From Chrysopilus asiliformis (taxonomy: Eukaryota > Arthropoda > Insecta > Diptera > Rhagionidae), in assembly GCA_964034945.1 (NCBI GenBank), contig OZ035961.1:10966001-11030000 (forward strand): a stretch of DNA of 64,000 nucleotides. The letters are read 5' to 3'. A model generated the notes under the pieces. It had not been told where the DNA came from and searched no databases. It worked only from the letters and a program-made list of their open reading frames with translations. Shown piece by piece: positions 23,363 to 36,939 of this stretch (position 1 is its first letter; the number at the start of each line of letters is the position of its first letter). The position numbers and the translations under genes are program-made.

Positions 23363-25687
23363 GACCATTAGGTGAGGGTAATGCGGCAGCAAAACTAAAA
23401 TTAATTTTAAAAAAACTGAAAACATTTTTAGGGTTTTTCAAAAAGCCTAACATTATTATGACGTTATTTTATGAACATGGTCTTAAGAACTTTATCTCAA
23501 AAGTATTTTTTTTAACAATCTAAAAATCTCTGCTAAACTGAGTAGGTATATTAGCAACATTTGCTTTTTCTTTAATGGGCTGGAAAAAAGTCCGAAAATA
23601 AAAAAAAATGACGCAATCAAAATCTTTAATTAATCTTGACCAAACTGTCCATAATTTCGTCCGAAAATATCAAATGACTTTGTTAATTGTTCATTAATTA
23701 AGGAGGCAACTGACACATTTTCAGTTACAACCATTTACTCACAATTAAAAACTCATTTGCGGCAAAAGTTGAAAATCACACATTAGAAGTTGTAAGAAAA
23801 AAAGAAGAGAAAAAAAAATAGAAAATATCACAGAAAGACATAAGTCGATTTACTATAATTAGATAAGGGTGGAAATATTTTCATGTCTATAGCTGTTGAA
23901 CACATATCTTATCAACACCCAAAGTCTTTACCAATAGATATGGACGTTTTTTTGCGAATTAACGGTACTTTCTTCATTTTTGTCCTTGGACACTTCTAAT
24001 TAAAAGATATCCCAGACAGTCGAAAAAGTAATGAAAACGAACAGAAAAAAAACCCCAAAACGTTTAATGTCAGTGTCAACCAGGCAATCGAATATGTATG
24101 AATGTACACGTATGTGAACTGTCGGTATCGAGGCAAGGAATCCATTATCACTTTCCCTTACTTTCGGATAAGATACATTGACAATTGGTATCTATTCGGT
24201 TTCAATGTCAGATCTTAATGTCCTCTCATCTTATGATTTTTCCTCTTCTTCCATTACGACATTCCAAATCGATGTCGATATTTTGTTGCTGATATGGAAT
24301 CGAATCAATGGGAGTGAAAATCATTGAACGTCATAGTAGATTTCATGATGGACCACCTCTATCTATTGGAAACGAGAGGTTATGAGCGAAGAACAACAAA
24401 CATACCAGAAAATGGAGATATCGATTTCATCTTCATGTCCTGATGAAAATGCGTGCCCGCAAATTACACCCGGGTGGGCAAACAGCTATCATTCGACCCA
24501 ACCATCAAATATGTTATCCTTAATGAGAATTCGATTCGCAGTGTGACGAGGAGGAAACAATCTTACTAATGGTATACATCGAGCGACAATCATCAGCACC
24601 AGGACAAAGGGAAGGAAAACAGAAATTCACCACGTTTTCAGACTTCCTATGTGAGTTCTTTGAAGAAAGTATTGTTAAACGTGAGATTGTTTTTTTTTAG
24701 TTTACGCCCACGATGATAAGGACATGAGCATTTTGGTGCCCAGTTGGGGGTCGAGAGGGCTAAACTCAGCAGGAGCTGCTCAGCAGGATGGAAAAAAAAT
24801 CAGAAGTCGCCGGAAGAGACATGATCCAGTCGAGAGGGTTTTTCTTATAAAAGCGTTTCGTCATCGTCTAAGGTTAAGGTTGACATATTTTGACCTTGAC
24901 TAATAGCAAAACACTTTGCCGCGTTTAATCGAGATAAAACATTTGCAGCCAACATATTCGTCGTATTCATCAGAGCTCAAGCGTACCATTTAATGTGTAT
25001 GTGAGGGTAGAGGGTGTGAGTCTATTGTTTGCTGAAATCACGATGATGTGTTGTTGAAATGCTTGTTATGGGGGTTCCGTATTTTATTTACATTTTTATA
25101 ATAATAAAAACACGAATTTTTTATATGGTGTTTAGTATTTAATACCGCCATCACACTACTTTATGGATAACTCCTAAATAATTGTAGAAAAGAAGGTTTT
25201 TAAAGAAATGTGTCTATTGGTGTGTGTTTAAAACTGGACGTGTACACCTTAAGCGGCTTTGAAAAAATCACAAAAACCTATTTATCTCTAAAAATTTTCG
25301 TTATTTTTTTATATTAAATAGAATAGAGTAACAGGAACGGAATATATGTTTAACATATTAATGCTGAATTGTGGACTATTGATGCGAAGAAAGTCAAAAG
25401 TGGACACGTTCATTTTCCAAACCAAATCTTTTGAAAAATGTTTTTCTTTACTTTCAAGTAGGGTTGCTATCCTCTCCTCTTTTTTCCAGATTTTTTGCTC
25501 CCTTTAAGGCATCCGCGGGGGAATTTTTCCAATGTGTTTTTGCTGGCACATTCGGAAAAACAAAACTACCCTCGGACACCCTTCAATAGAGGGCACCCTA
25601 TCAACCCTAGTCAAAGAAAAACTTATAATTTCTATGTTAAATCGTATTTTAAACTAAGTCTTACAAATTACAAATTTTAATTTGAGC
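23363..25687. other. Gene-free stretch
   Basis: No supportable exon. The interval 24300-24880 is less AT-rich than its surroundings but shows no recognisable peptide on either strand. Confidence 0.4.
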
Positions 25688-25688
25688 A

Positions 25689-26336
25689 ATACCCTATGGT
25701 GAAACCAAATGGTATATTAAATTTGCCTTACCGTTTGCAACGCCAAGATCCCGTTATCACACACAAAAATGAATTACACCAGTGTGTTTAGAATGATAAA
25801 AAAATTGAATTTTGCATGTCCGGCCGTCTGTTCGTCCGTCTGTCCGTCCGTCCGTCTGTCCGTCCGTCTGTCCGTCCGTCCGTCCGTCTGTCCGTCCGTC
25901 TGTCCGTCCACCCGTCTGTCCGTCTGTCCGTCTGTCCGTCTGTCCATCTGTCCGTCTCTCCGTCTCTCCGTCTGTCCGTCTGTGGCGTGGATTGCGACCG
26001 CACGGATTGAGCTAGAGACTTGAAGTTTTACGCAGATTCGTTTTTCAAGGCTAAGTTCGTTAAAGAGCAAAAATGGACCATTAGGGGGGTACCCCTCATA
26101 CGAACGAAAACATTTTTTGCGAATATCTCAAAAACGGTGCATGATTCTACATAAAACTCCCATACATCAAAATCCCATTGGAATAAATTTAAAAAAATCT
26201 TGTTGGAAAGTTTGACTTAAAAGTCAAAAGTTTGACTTAAAAGTCAAAAGTTTGACTTAAAAGTCAAAAGTTTGACTTCAATGTCACCATACGGGTTTTC
26301 AATAATTGCCAGATTGGCAATTATAGCTTTTGTTCT
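25689..26336 (+). mobile_element. DINE-1-like element with expanded core
   Basis: The left end is slightly decayed (ATACCCTATGGTGA). The core at 25826-25985 is the longest in the window, a run of CCGTCCGT/CCGTCTGT units. The 3' arm keeps TCACCATACGGGT and the hairpin ATTGCCA-GAT-TGGCAAT. The 3' arm also contains a private expansion (26209-26280) of a 20-bp unit whose heart, TTTGACTTAAAAGTCAAA, is itself a palindrome. Several overlapping open frames on both strands read CPSVRPSV or TDGQTDRRTDG because the core lacks stop codons; none is a gene. Confidence 0.8.
26209..26280. repeat. Palindromic 20-bp unit in tandem
   Basis: About 3.5 copies of AGTTTGACTTAAAAGTCAAA. The other full-length copies of the host element have one AAGTTTGACTTCAAAGT, so the array grew from that site after insertion. 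Confidence 0.85.
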
Positions 26337-29300
26337 GTGTTTAATCCGAATTCAACATTTTGCTCATCAAATTGACTATTTTACAAATCAATTTGGGCTT
26401 TTTATGAATTAAATTCGTCTAAAAATAGTGTTTATTCTTAGTGATTTTATTTTTTTTTAAATATATTTTTTTGTTAATATTTGGATTAAAAAACCTGTCA
26501 ATATTTTATTCTTCTGTAGATATACATGATTTGTACATTTATGTTGCCTTCGAATTGATAACAAATAATGTATCCCACCGCTATAGTTTTTCGGCCAATT
26601 CAATTCATCTGTTGTAAAGAAAAATATCTCACGGAAGGATAACTAAAAGCGACTAATGTACGCAATATTTCATTAATCAAACTTAATACCAGGTAACAGA
26701 AAATAAATCCCGGGGTAATTAATATCACAAACATTATGTTATTTATTATTCAGATTCAGTGCTCTGTAGGTATATCTAAAATACCATAAACAAATATGTG
26801 AAAAACAAACAATATTGTTTTTTTTTCATCCGGAAGTCTAGACAAAGATTTTAATTTTATTGTATTGTGTTGCTGTCATAGAACCAACGAAACTATTGCA
26901 AATATCTTACGAAATATCACAATAAATTGCAAGATATTCAGAAAAGCGCCAGAGGTTGCTTGAAGAAAGATCGCGCGGATTATTCTCATTGACAGTGAGT
27001 CTTATGCTACTATTTCTTTTATTATTCGCTTGGCTCTAGCATAAATATGTAAATGAACAAATCCACGTAGATATCCATGAAGTTAGTATACCCACAGCTC
27101 TTGTACTTATTAAACTCGGTTTCGTAGCATTTGTTTAATGTCCAAGCAATTTCAAAAGTGGTCATTTTAAGTAGGTAGACACAGACAATAAATGAAACAG
27201 CTGTGATAGTCCCAGCAGTATTTTAATATAGTGTAGTTCAACTTAAGATATTTTGCAATTGTGCAAACATTTCTTGCAATTGAATCTCGAATATGAAATT
27301 ATCTCGAGTGATGTCTGCCTTAACAAATTGTGTATCGTATGCTCAATGCTTATGACATATCATATGATTTGGATTATCGTTATAACAACACTAAATACAT
27401 CATGGCATCAAGGCTGTCGCCTTGATATGAATTCGCCACTAATCATAAAACACTAACCAAATATTGATATTATTTATGTGCACATTATTCTATTTCACTT
27501 GAATTAATATTATTAGTAGTAGACAGAAAATCTTATATTTTTTTTTATCAATGAATCAATAATATTTTTCCTAATATGCCTTCGACCTTTAATTAGCCAC
27601 ATATCAATAATAGAAATTACGTATTTAAATTTTTTCGCGAACCAAACATTTACATCTAAAATATATTCAATAATCAGACAAATTATGTCCTTGATTATGC
27701 TTAACGAAAATACTTCATCTTTTGGGTAGGTCTGTCTTCATTTACTTAGTCTATGCTAATGTCTATTATGAATGACGCTACCAAAATATCGCTAAGTTTA
27801 GATATTATGCACGAGCATTGAACATATAACTGGCGTTTAATACATGGAAGTGACCTTAAGAACATCAATCACAAAATTCAGCTGAAGATGTTAAAAACAT
27901 TTGCTTTTCTTGTGGCTTTCCTATTTATGTTTTATGCTCTCTTGTAAGCGATATTGTTAGAAATAAAGAAGCTATCTTAGCTCTTTTAAGGCAGTTTTAC
28001 CACCGTCATCAGTTGTGCCCATGTTTCCGTGGTACAAATCAATATTTGGCATCGGGTTTTAGTTCAAATTATGTTTCTGATATGCTGCATATGTCAAATT
28101 ATTAACAGCTTTAATTTATCTTTGCACCCGTGTCAATCAATATGATGTTTTATTAGTACGCTCTATGGAAAAATTATTCTCGGAAAATTGATTCTATTTT
28201 TTCATCATCGGCTTTTATGATGGAAGGTGGTATCTAAAAAATTGCCAATTTCTGTCAGTTGAATTGATAAAAGGTCGTTTATATTTTGATATTCTGGAAA
28301 TGCGGAAATTATTAAATAACTAATTTAATGATTTTCATTCTGTTTGAAATGAAACTCTATTGATATTTTTTTTAAAATACCGATACACGTATTTTTGTAA
28401 TGAATCATTGAAAATGGGTGATAATAAAAACAAATTTTTATGTATTTTTTTTTATTTGTTGCTATTATAAACAAAGCTGGTACGCCTATTCGTCTACCCG
28501 AGCGTTGACACGATAACTCTCTAACAAACTGTGCTAGGAATTTGAAATTTTGTACAAGTTCTTAAATGGACAAAATTCGACTCTTTTTCCCCCCGGCCTT
28601 TATTCAAATAAAACTGCATTTTAGGATTATCATCTTGGAAACGATCTACGCCCAATGGGAAACGCCTAATCGGTCCAAGGCCATATATTTCAACAAATTC
28701 TGACTTATCCATCAATAGATGCAAAAATGAATTAAAACCAATAAAACTGATAAATCACCTTACCTATTTTTGAAAATACCATAACAAAATTTACATTTAC
28801 TATTGAGATAACATCATATGATTGGATTTACAAAAAAAATGGTTTTTAGTTGCGAAAACAGTATTTGTAGTGTGTGGACAAAAATGTACTTGGCGACCAT
28901 TAGAAGCAGGATGAGCAAACTCGCATAAAAATACCCTGAAATTCATATGTTTTTGCAATTTATCTTTAATGCCATTCGAATCGAGGTACAATCGTCTAAG
29001 GTACGCGTCCTTCCCCTAATAGAAAAATATCTATAAAGACAAGTAGTATTTCGACGTGTTTTGGAATACACAATCTGATTACCCATAAAGTGGTCCTGTG
29101 GGCCTTTTAGTTTTAGTCCTTGAAGGATCTTAAGCTGGCCTTGAAACCATAATCACATGTAAGAAACATTTTCCATTTGACCTTAATATATAAAATTTGA
29201 TTTGCCCCATTTTATTTGTAACGAGTGCGTTTCAAATCTAAAAAGAATCAATCAAGTGAAGCACCAAGCACTTGCTGTAATCTAATATTGTTAATGTGAA

Positions 29301-32300
29301 AAAGTTTTCCATCGAGAAAACACTGAAAATTCATGTTAAGGCGCAAAAGACGCCACTAGACGGTTTCCTAGTAAATCTACGTAAGTATATTCTAGAAATA
29401 ATAAAATTAGATCACATTTCTCAACATCGCAGTAATTGTTTATTTCAAAATTCTAGTAAGTCGCAAAAAAATATAATCGATATTGCTTTTATGTAATTAC
29501 TAAGTGCGAAGTCTTCCTTAACCACTTTCAATTTCATATTATCACCATTTTGAAATAAAATCGCATTAAAATCACTGAGAAGTGGTGAATTAGAAAGCCT
29601 TAATCGGTTTAGTTCGGTGTACCTGTTGTTACTGGAACTAAAATCCGATTAAAACTGATTAAAATCAGTCAATGCCTTAGTCTGTCTTCCAGTTATCCTA
29701 CATACTATTCTATAGGCAATCTCTTTTAACATTGAAAAACTGTCGCATTCACATACTACCTTAAGTCTAAATTCTCAATCACAATTTCAATCTTAAAGTA
29801 ACATTCGTAATTTCAATCTGTAAATTGTTCATTCTATTGACGATAATATCTTCAATAAATTTGTAATAAAATGCTTTCGGTTGATTGAAAGTGTCTCTCC
29901 ATTCCCTTCAAATATCGCTGATAACAATCCAAGACAGATAAACGCCTGGCGCAAAGACCTCAACAAACAGTGACATTAAGAAACATCAGCAAAATAAAGC
30001 AGTTTAGCAAACAAACTATTCTGGGTTTTTCCAAAAAAGAAAAAAAAATTCTGCTAAATCTATTTTAATAGAAGAGTTCAGAAAGTTCTCAGAATATTGA
30101 ACTTTATAGGGTCGAATGCAAGGCACACATTTATGTTTCAAATTGCTGGAAAATTTTTTGTATCTTTTCTATCTATCAGTTACAGGACTAGACATGGCAT
30201 CCGATATACCAGCAATAAAGAACATTTTCACAAAATACCAACAAGAGTGAATTTCTTAAAATGGTGACTGACAAACGCTGACAATGAACACATAAAATTT
30301 ACCAAAAATCGCTTACCAGAAATGTGAGATTTCCCACCCCCCCGAAACAAAGCTGATTTTGTCGATTTCTTGGACATTTAGCCAATATGGCACTTTTCTA
30401 TCCACATATCTTCGGCTCACACACATTTTCCATCATTCATTCCCCCACATTTATGATCTCCATTGGAAAATCTTAAACTCTGAATTCCGAGTGGGGTGCG
30501 TTTGGAATCGATGTCAAGGCCATCATGGACTTTTTCGGTTCTGTTACAATTTCATTTTCGGTTTCAGTTTATTTATCAATATTGTATGTCCATTGGTGAA
30601 AATATGTCCTTTACGCCATTCCATTGAGTGGCTTTTTTTTCTTATTTCCAGGCTATTCAAGTTAAGTGGTCTTCGAAAAATTGAACGCTACCAGCAATGG
30701 AAAAAAGGACCAAAGTTCAGGGATGGAATTTAGACTTGGCCTTGTCAGATTTAGTTACATTCATCGGACAAGGGATGAATAATACTGGCAATAAAAAATT
30801 AGGAAGGAAACTTTTCAAAACAGATAACAAACATGCCCATGAAGTGTTCTGTGCAGTCCACTCATCCTTCAAGAGGGATAGATTCTTCTCGGAAAATTCC
30901 AAACTTCTAAATCGCGATTGGAAAATAGTTCCACAATTGATTTTTATTGTATCCCGGAGCAAGGTCATATTTTGAGATTTGATTAATATCCGTCTTTCAC
31001 GAACCAAATATACATAGGAAATCAATGATAGCTGAAGAATCCGTTTGGATCGTGATGTTTTTGCCTGATTTTGATGTTCGGATGAGTAGCAAAGATGGAT
31101 GTTTGATGGAATTTATGGTTAAGAGATCTGTCTTGCGTGCAAGGACAACACTTATTGTATGTATGCGATGTTCCAAAAGTCGTTTATCAATCGTAACCTC
31201 GAGCAGTGTTCTCCAAGCGTATAGGATTCAAAGTTTTTTTTTATTATTATGGTCTCCTGTCAGCACAACCAAAAGGACCAGCAACAGTAATGTACATATT
31301 CACTCGAGGGATGTTCCAAACAGAGGGTGGCTCTTTAGGGCTTCCTTGTAGGCTACATATTTGGGTAGTAAAAAGTGTGAAAACAAAAACATGTCTTGGT
31401 CAAGTTCTCAGATACTATAGTTGTATCAATGTAAAGGTCCAAGGTCACTACATGACATGTGTTTATCTTCTGCTTTTCATGTTTTTGTCCATCTCCAATA
31501 TATTCAGTCCCTCCACAAAAAAAAGTACAAGAAACTCCCCTTAAGCACGTGCTTTTAGGTTTACGATGGATAATGCTATAGGCCACTTCATTTTTTGATA
31601 ATCCGATTTTATTGCGGTCCTTGTCGCTTCCTTTAATAAAAACGTAAAAAATCAATGGATAACAGTTGTAAAAATTTATTTCTTCTTGTCACGGACAATT
31701 ATCAGCCGTCCTTGGTAATTTACCAAATAGCTGTTAATTGGTCAAGGTTTTGGTTTTATGGCAAATAAAAATCGGAAGTGATTTTATCTGATACCAAGAA
31801 CAACATTATGTTACTATCTTTATCTGTTACAGATTCATAAAAACATGTAACAAACGTTGGAAGATGAGTGAATATTTCTAAGGCAATTTAAAAAAAAAAA
31901 TCTGCTTAATCAGTCGATTTTTTGAGAGTGTTTTTCCAACATTCCATGCTATTTCGGTCCAGTATCATATCACCTGTGTTTTTCCATTTTTTTGGAAAAA
32001 TTATTATGAAGGGATTTTAAAGTATGCGAATCACAACGAAAATTGTAAACATATCAATATAGAGAAACGCGCCGCAAGCACAATGTTTTGAGATACACAC
32101 GCCATTTGCGGAAAATTGTTGGAAAAATATGCCGCAGGTAAAAAAAAAATATGATTTACAGCAACTTTCAACCAAAGTGAGGCATTTTTCGCATATATAG
32201 TGATCGTTTTTTCTACAGCTTGAGAAAAAAAACACTAGATTGTATAATTCCGGGACAAAAGTTTAGTTCCTGGGACGCCGTGACAAAAAAAAACCTAAAT

Positions 32301-35300
32301 CCGCCCATTCCAGGACGTCTGGTCACCCTTATCTATACATATCATAAGACTGTAAGGAGATAATTTTTTTAATTTTGGATTTTCTTAGAAGTTTTAATAT
32401 ACATCGATGTTTTTTTATCGAACTGACATCAAAAAAATTATTTTTAAAAATTTTGTGTGTTTTTCTGTCTTTTTGAATGTTTTTTGCAGCATCACGTGAA
32501 AACGGTCCAGCCGATTTCAACGAAATTTTGCACTCAGGTAGAGTTAATTGCAGAATAATGGATAGGATACTTTTTACTGACCTCCACACTCTTTTTCGAT
32601 ATCCCTCCCGTGATAACTTTTGAAGCGTTCCCGATTGGGATACGGTTTTCACAATTACAGAAGTTATGCCGTAGGGAAGATTTTCGCCGCTAATGTCTAC
32701 CTCCTCCCTTCTCTGTAAACCCCCTCACCTGCTATATTTAGTAATTCTGAAGGGATTTGGATTCAGTTTTCATCATTAGAGGAGTTAGCTCTGAGGAAAC
32801 AATTTCGTCCACAAATATCTAACAACCCCCCCTCCCCCCCCCCCCCCCCTTTTTTTTTAAACCCAGCTTTCAAATTGCAAAAACAGATATATAACGAATA
32901 GCCTCTTAGAAGAAAATGAATTTTGTGGTATAGAGTGGTGTTGGCTGTGGTAAATATAATAACAAAATTTTACATCACAATAATTTTAAAAACTTAAATA
33001 ATTTCATTCTTAAATGATTAAAACAATTAAGATATTTTACATGAAAATCGATTAATTCAACTAATAACAAAAAAAAACATAAGTAAAAGTATCTCGTCGT
33101 GCATAATTCTTATTGTAACTTTTCGCATAAATAAGTAAGTAATACTGATTCAGTTTATAATTAATTCACATTAGAATCTATTTAAGAAATAATTTTCCAA
33201 ACTCGAGCAACAAAGATCAAAGTCACTTTCAACTTATCGACATAATACCTACTTAATATTATTATTATTTTACATAATTTATCGACATCCTTGTCAATTA
33301 GAATATTCATGAAGCGATAGTTACCAACCGCCCACAACTGTTTTTAATTGCAAGACGAGAAAAACGAACTCGAAACAACCGAAAAAGAAATTGATTTCTT
33401 CTAAACGCATGGTGTTAACCAGAAAAAAAAGAATCCCCAAAGAAAATCGAATTCTTCCAGCATAGCGGGAGGGCAAGTTGTCGACCAAACCCACCAACAA
33501 GTAAAGCCATTAAGGAGCTTTTTTCCGCTTGTCAACTGTTCCAGGATGTCTTACGAGATAACGGTACAACGAAGGTGAACCTACGCGTTATTTCAGAAAA
33601 GGCCAAGTTCTACATAAGAAATATCATAGTTCGTCTGTTCGTCTATATTATCGTCATCGTCGTCATCCGGCAGCAGAATTCGAAGGCAGGATGGAAGTCT
33701 AGTTAGACCGACCATAAATCAAGACATGAGATGGAAGAACGTCTTCCAATGATTTATCTAATGCTGCCATACGAGAAAATAGAAACATATTCCGGTGGGT
33801 ATAGAATAAGAAATCCTAAAGGTAGAACAGGTTCAACGGTTATGTTTATGGTGGAAAAATCAGAGGTGATCATCAAATTATTTTCTTATGAGTATCAAAT
33901 TATTTTCTTATGATTAGCCCAGTTGACCAATTTAATTTAGTCCTGGTGCGCACTATGATGGTGAACATTTAGCATATTGTTAAAATGGCAAGTGGAGTTC
34001 TTGTGAAAGCTGGTATAGAATTTAACAGCGGATCCAAGTATACTGATGTAGAAGTAAGTAAATATTAAACAAAAAAGCAGATGTAGACGTCGATGCGCAC
34101 TCCCATACTGGTTTTCTCTTGGTTTCAAAATCTGAAATGGTCCGTATACCACTATTTGACATAATCCCTTTCGTAGTTTGTTTCTGACCTTACATAAAAG
34201 ACTCGATGATGTGAAATTTCAACTTTCTAGCTAAATTTATATTCAATTTATTATACAGGCGTCCATCAATTTACGACATTTTTGGGCAGGCCAATTTGCG
34301 TCATATTACGTCGTATATCGAAACTTCGTACATCAAGGCCTTGTTTTTTTTAACAATATTTTTTATATTATGGAAGTACTAGAGCTAAAACTGTTTTATG
34401 CATAGTAAAATTTAGAAGTTCCATGTTTTTTTTTTTAAATTTAATAAAACAAGTCTTTTATACGAGCTCTTTGACACCAAAGTTACAAAAAAAGGTAGTT
34501 GGTAACTTTTATCGACCTTTATATTAACCCTTTTAGTATTTTTTCTTGGTGACCCCCGGTTTAACCATCTCCGATCTCCCTCACTCCGGTGATACTTTGA
34601 ACCAAATTTTTATTTTTTTATATTATTTTGAAACAAAAGCTGATAAAGGAAAAGTTAAAATACTAAATATACGTTACGTCCTCAAAGTTCTTAAACAGAA
34701 AATGTTTAAAAATGCTTACAATACCTACTGTATTTAGCTTCGTCTAACAATGCGAAAATCAACGAAAAAAATCGTGGAGAAAAATGTTTGAAAATTTGGC
34801 GAAAAAAAAAATCCGTAAAAACTTTTCCACTCTTGACGCGTTCTTTGCGGGCCTCCCACGGTACCATTTTCACTCTGAATTTTCGACAGACAAAAACGAT
34901 TTAGCATAAAAGTTTTGTAAACAAATTTAAGTTTTTTGGTACGATGACGACGACTTTGCTGCCGTTGGTCGGTTTTGGTTACGTTTCGTTTCGCTTCGAT
35001 TCGACTATTTTCAAACAAATATGATTTTCATTTCACCCACAGGGGTTGAGTTTTTTGCAGCATTTTTACGATTTCACGTTTGGAATTATTCGTTTTTTTT
35101 TCTTTGTACCCCAATTTGGAAACGAAACAAGGGTAGTTTGTCGTCTGTCAGTTGAACTAAAACCCGCAAAAGAAAGATGGTTTACCTTTCTGTAAACATA
35201 TGTGACGAGATCAGTTAGGCCTATTATGACAGTTTTGACCTAGTTTCGGAAAATTCCGCTAATAAAAAGGATGCTAACGTAATACAAAAGTGATTCGATG

Positions 35301-36321
35301 TTGTGTCGTGGGAAATGTTTTGTATATCTGTGGTTAAAAAGTGGGATTACAAACTTTTGTTTCATTGCCAAAAATAAAATCGCCGGATTTTAGCTTCAAC
35401 TTGTACTGTTTTACAGTTGAAAATAAGTAATATGTATAATTGTGGATATATGTAAAATGTTTCCAAGTGAGAAGTTGCGAAAATAAGAAAATTATGTCCT
35501 TTGCGCATTACTGGAACAATTGTTTTTATAGCATTAAGGCATAATAAAACAGAGACCGTTTCGAACATTTCACGAGTGCTTGATAGAAGGGTTGGACCAT
35601 TATGAACGCCATTTAAGATTAATTTTGAAGACCCCTTTAACTTGAATTATTTATGTGAAATTTTATTTCTAATTTAAAACGGCAACGAAATTAGGTTATT
35701 TTGCCTAAATATAACTCCGTCCCAGTTAACCCATTTGCATCATTTGAAAAACTGTATTTTGCCGATTTTTGTTTTTCCACTGGCGTACGCGTATTTTTCA
35801 AGTGAGGGAGGGGTCACTCCACCTGGCATCGAAACAATTTTTCAAATAATAAATTTATAGCGGTTTGAAATTTTTGAAGAAAAAAAAACATTTGGGACGC
35901 CACTGCGCGGCTTCCATGGCAGAGTGAACTAACCTTAAATATATTTTGGGAAGCAATTTATCCCCTTAACCTACCAACAAAACATGAACGTCGAAATATG
36001 ACAGCTAAGCGAAATATACGTCTTGGTGATAGTGGCTAGACAAAAAGCGCGTATTATGTTAGTGATGGAAATGGGTTAAATAAAGAAAATAAGTTATGAA
36101 ACACGCCTTTGTTTGAAAACATTTAAATAGTTTTTCAGTGGCAAAAAAGTAAGTATTAGAAATCTTATTAAAGATTCACAACGTTAATTACTTTTGACGA
36201 TCTTTCGAAAATATTTATGGTACCTCAAATTATTAAAGTTTGTATCAGAAAAAAAAACCCTTTTCGAAAATAATTCTAAAAAAAATATTCATTATGGATA
36301 TGTTCTGTTAGAGTAGAAAAA
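26337..36321. other. Gene-free stretch with scattered repeat shards
   Basis: No gene is supported over 10 kb. A decayed family B fragment lies at about 28470-28600. SINE-body-like and GCCGCAGG shards lie at 32060-32320. A pyrimidine run (C7, T, C15, T9) lies near 32826-32859. A 22-bp duplication lies at 33872-33914. A weak domain-like peptide on the minus strand at 34736-35018 is reported as a finding. Open frames at 30359-30733 and 31025-31544 are unrecognised and overlap opposite frames. Confidence 0.35.
33872..33914. repeat. Tandem duplication of 22 bp
   Basis: ATCAAATTATTTTCTTATGA occurs twice with a 22-bp period, identical across the 20-bp word. Confidence 0.9.
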
Positions 36322-36938
36322 CATAACAAAAGCTATAATTGCCAATCTGGCAATCATTGGAGACTCGTATGGTGATATTCGTATCAAAATTCGAACAGTT
36401 ATACCAAAATTCCAATTTGAAGTCAAACTTTCCAATAAGATTTTTTAAAATTTATTCTAAATGGATTTTGATGTATGGGAGTTTTATGTAGAATCATATC
36501 CTAAATAACTTTTGTTCTTGGACTTTTTTGATAAGATGCACCGTTTTTGAGATATTCACAAAAAACGATTTCATTCGTATGGGTGGTACCCCCTCTAATA
36601 GTCCATTTTTGCCCATTAACGAACTTAGCCTCGCATTTTACGAAAAACAGATCTGCGCAAAATTTCAAGTCTCTAGCTCAATCCGTGCGCCCGAAATCCG
36701 CGCCACAGACAGACAGATGGACAGACGGACAGACGGACAGACGGACAGACGGACAGACGGACGGACAGACGGACGGACAGACGGACAGACAGACGGACGG
36801 ACGGACATGCAAAAATTAAATATTTTTATCATTCTAAACACACTGGTGTAATTCATTTTTTTGTGCGATGACGGGATCTTGGCGTTACAAACGGTAAGGC
36901 AAAGTTAATATACCCTTTGGTTTCACCATACGGGTATA
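36322..36938 (-). mobile_element. DINE-1-like element, full length, uninterrupted
   Basis: The reference copy for the family. Read on the minus strand it runs from TATACCCGTATGGTGAAACC and GGGTATATTAACTTTGCC through GAATTACACCAGTGTGTTTA, a CCGTCCGTCTGTCCGTC core (36708-36806), GTCTCTAGCTC-type phrases reversed as GAGCTAGAGACTTG, and CCATACGAATGA. It then passes TCACCATACG and the hairpin ATTGCCA-GAT-TGGCAAT to CTTTTGTTATG. It shows the empty site of the MITE nested in the 15691 copy. Length without insert is about 617 bp. Confidence 0.8.
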
Positions 36939-36939
36939 A

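Noticed and set aside
28800..28991. Minus-strand exon-like peptide VFLCEFAHPASNGRQVHFCP after a TTTCAG
   Set aside because: No matching donor, no known domain; probably chance.
30359..31544. Overlapping plus-strand frames of 92-124 codons
   Set aside because: No recognisable motif, frames overlap each other and opposite frames, and codon content looks like AT-rich background.
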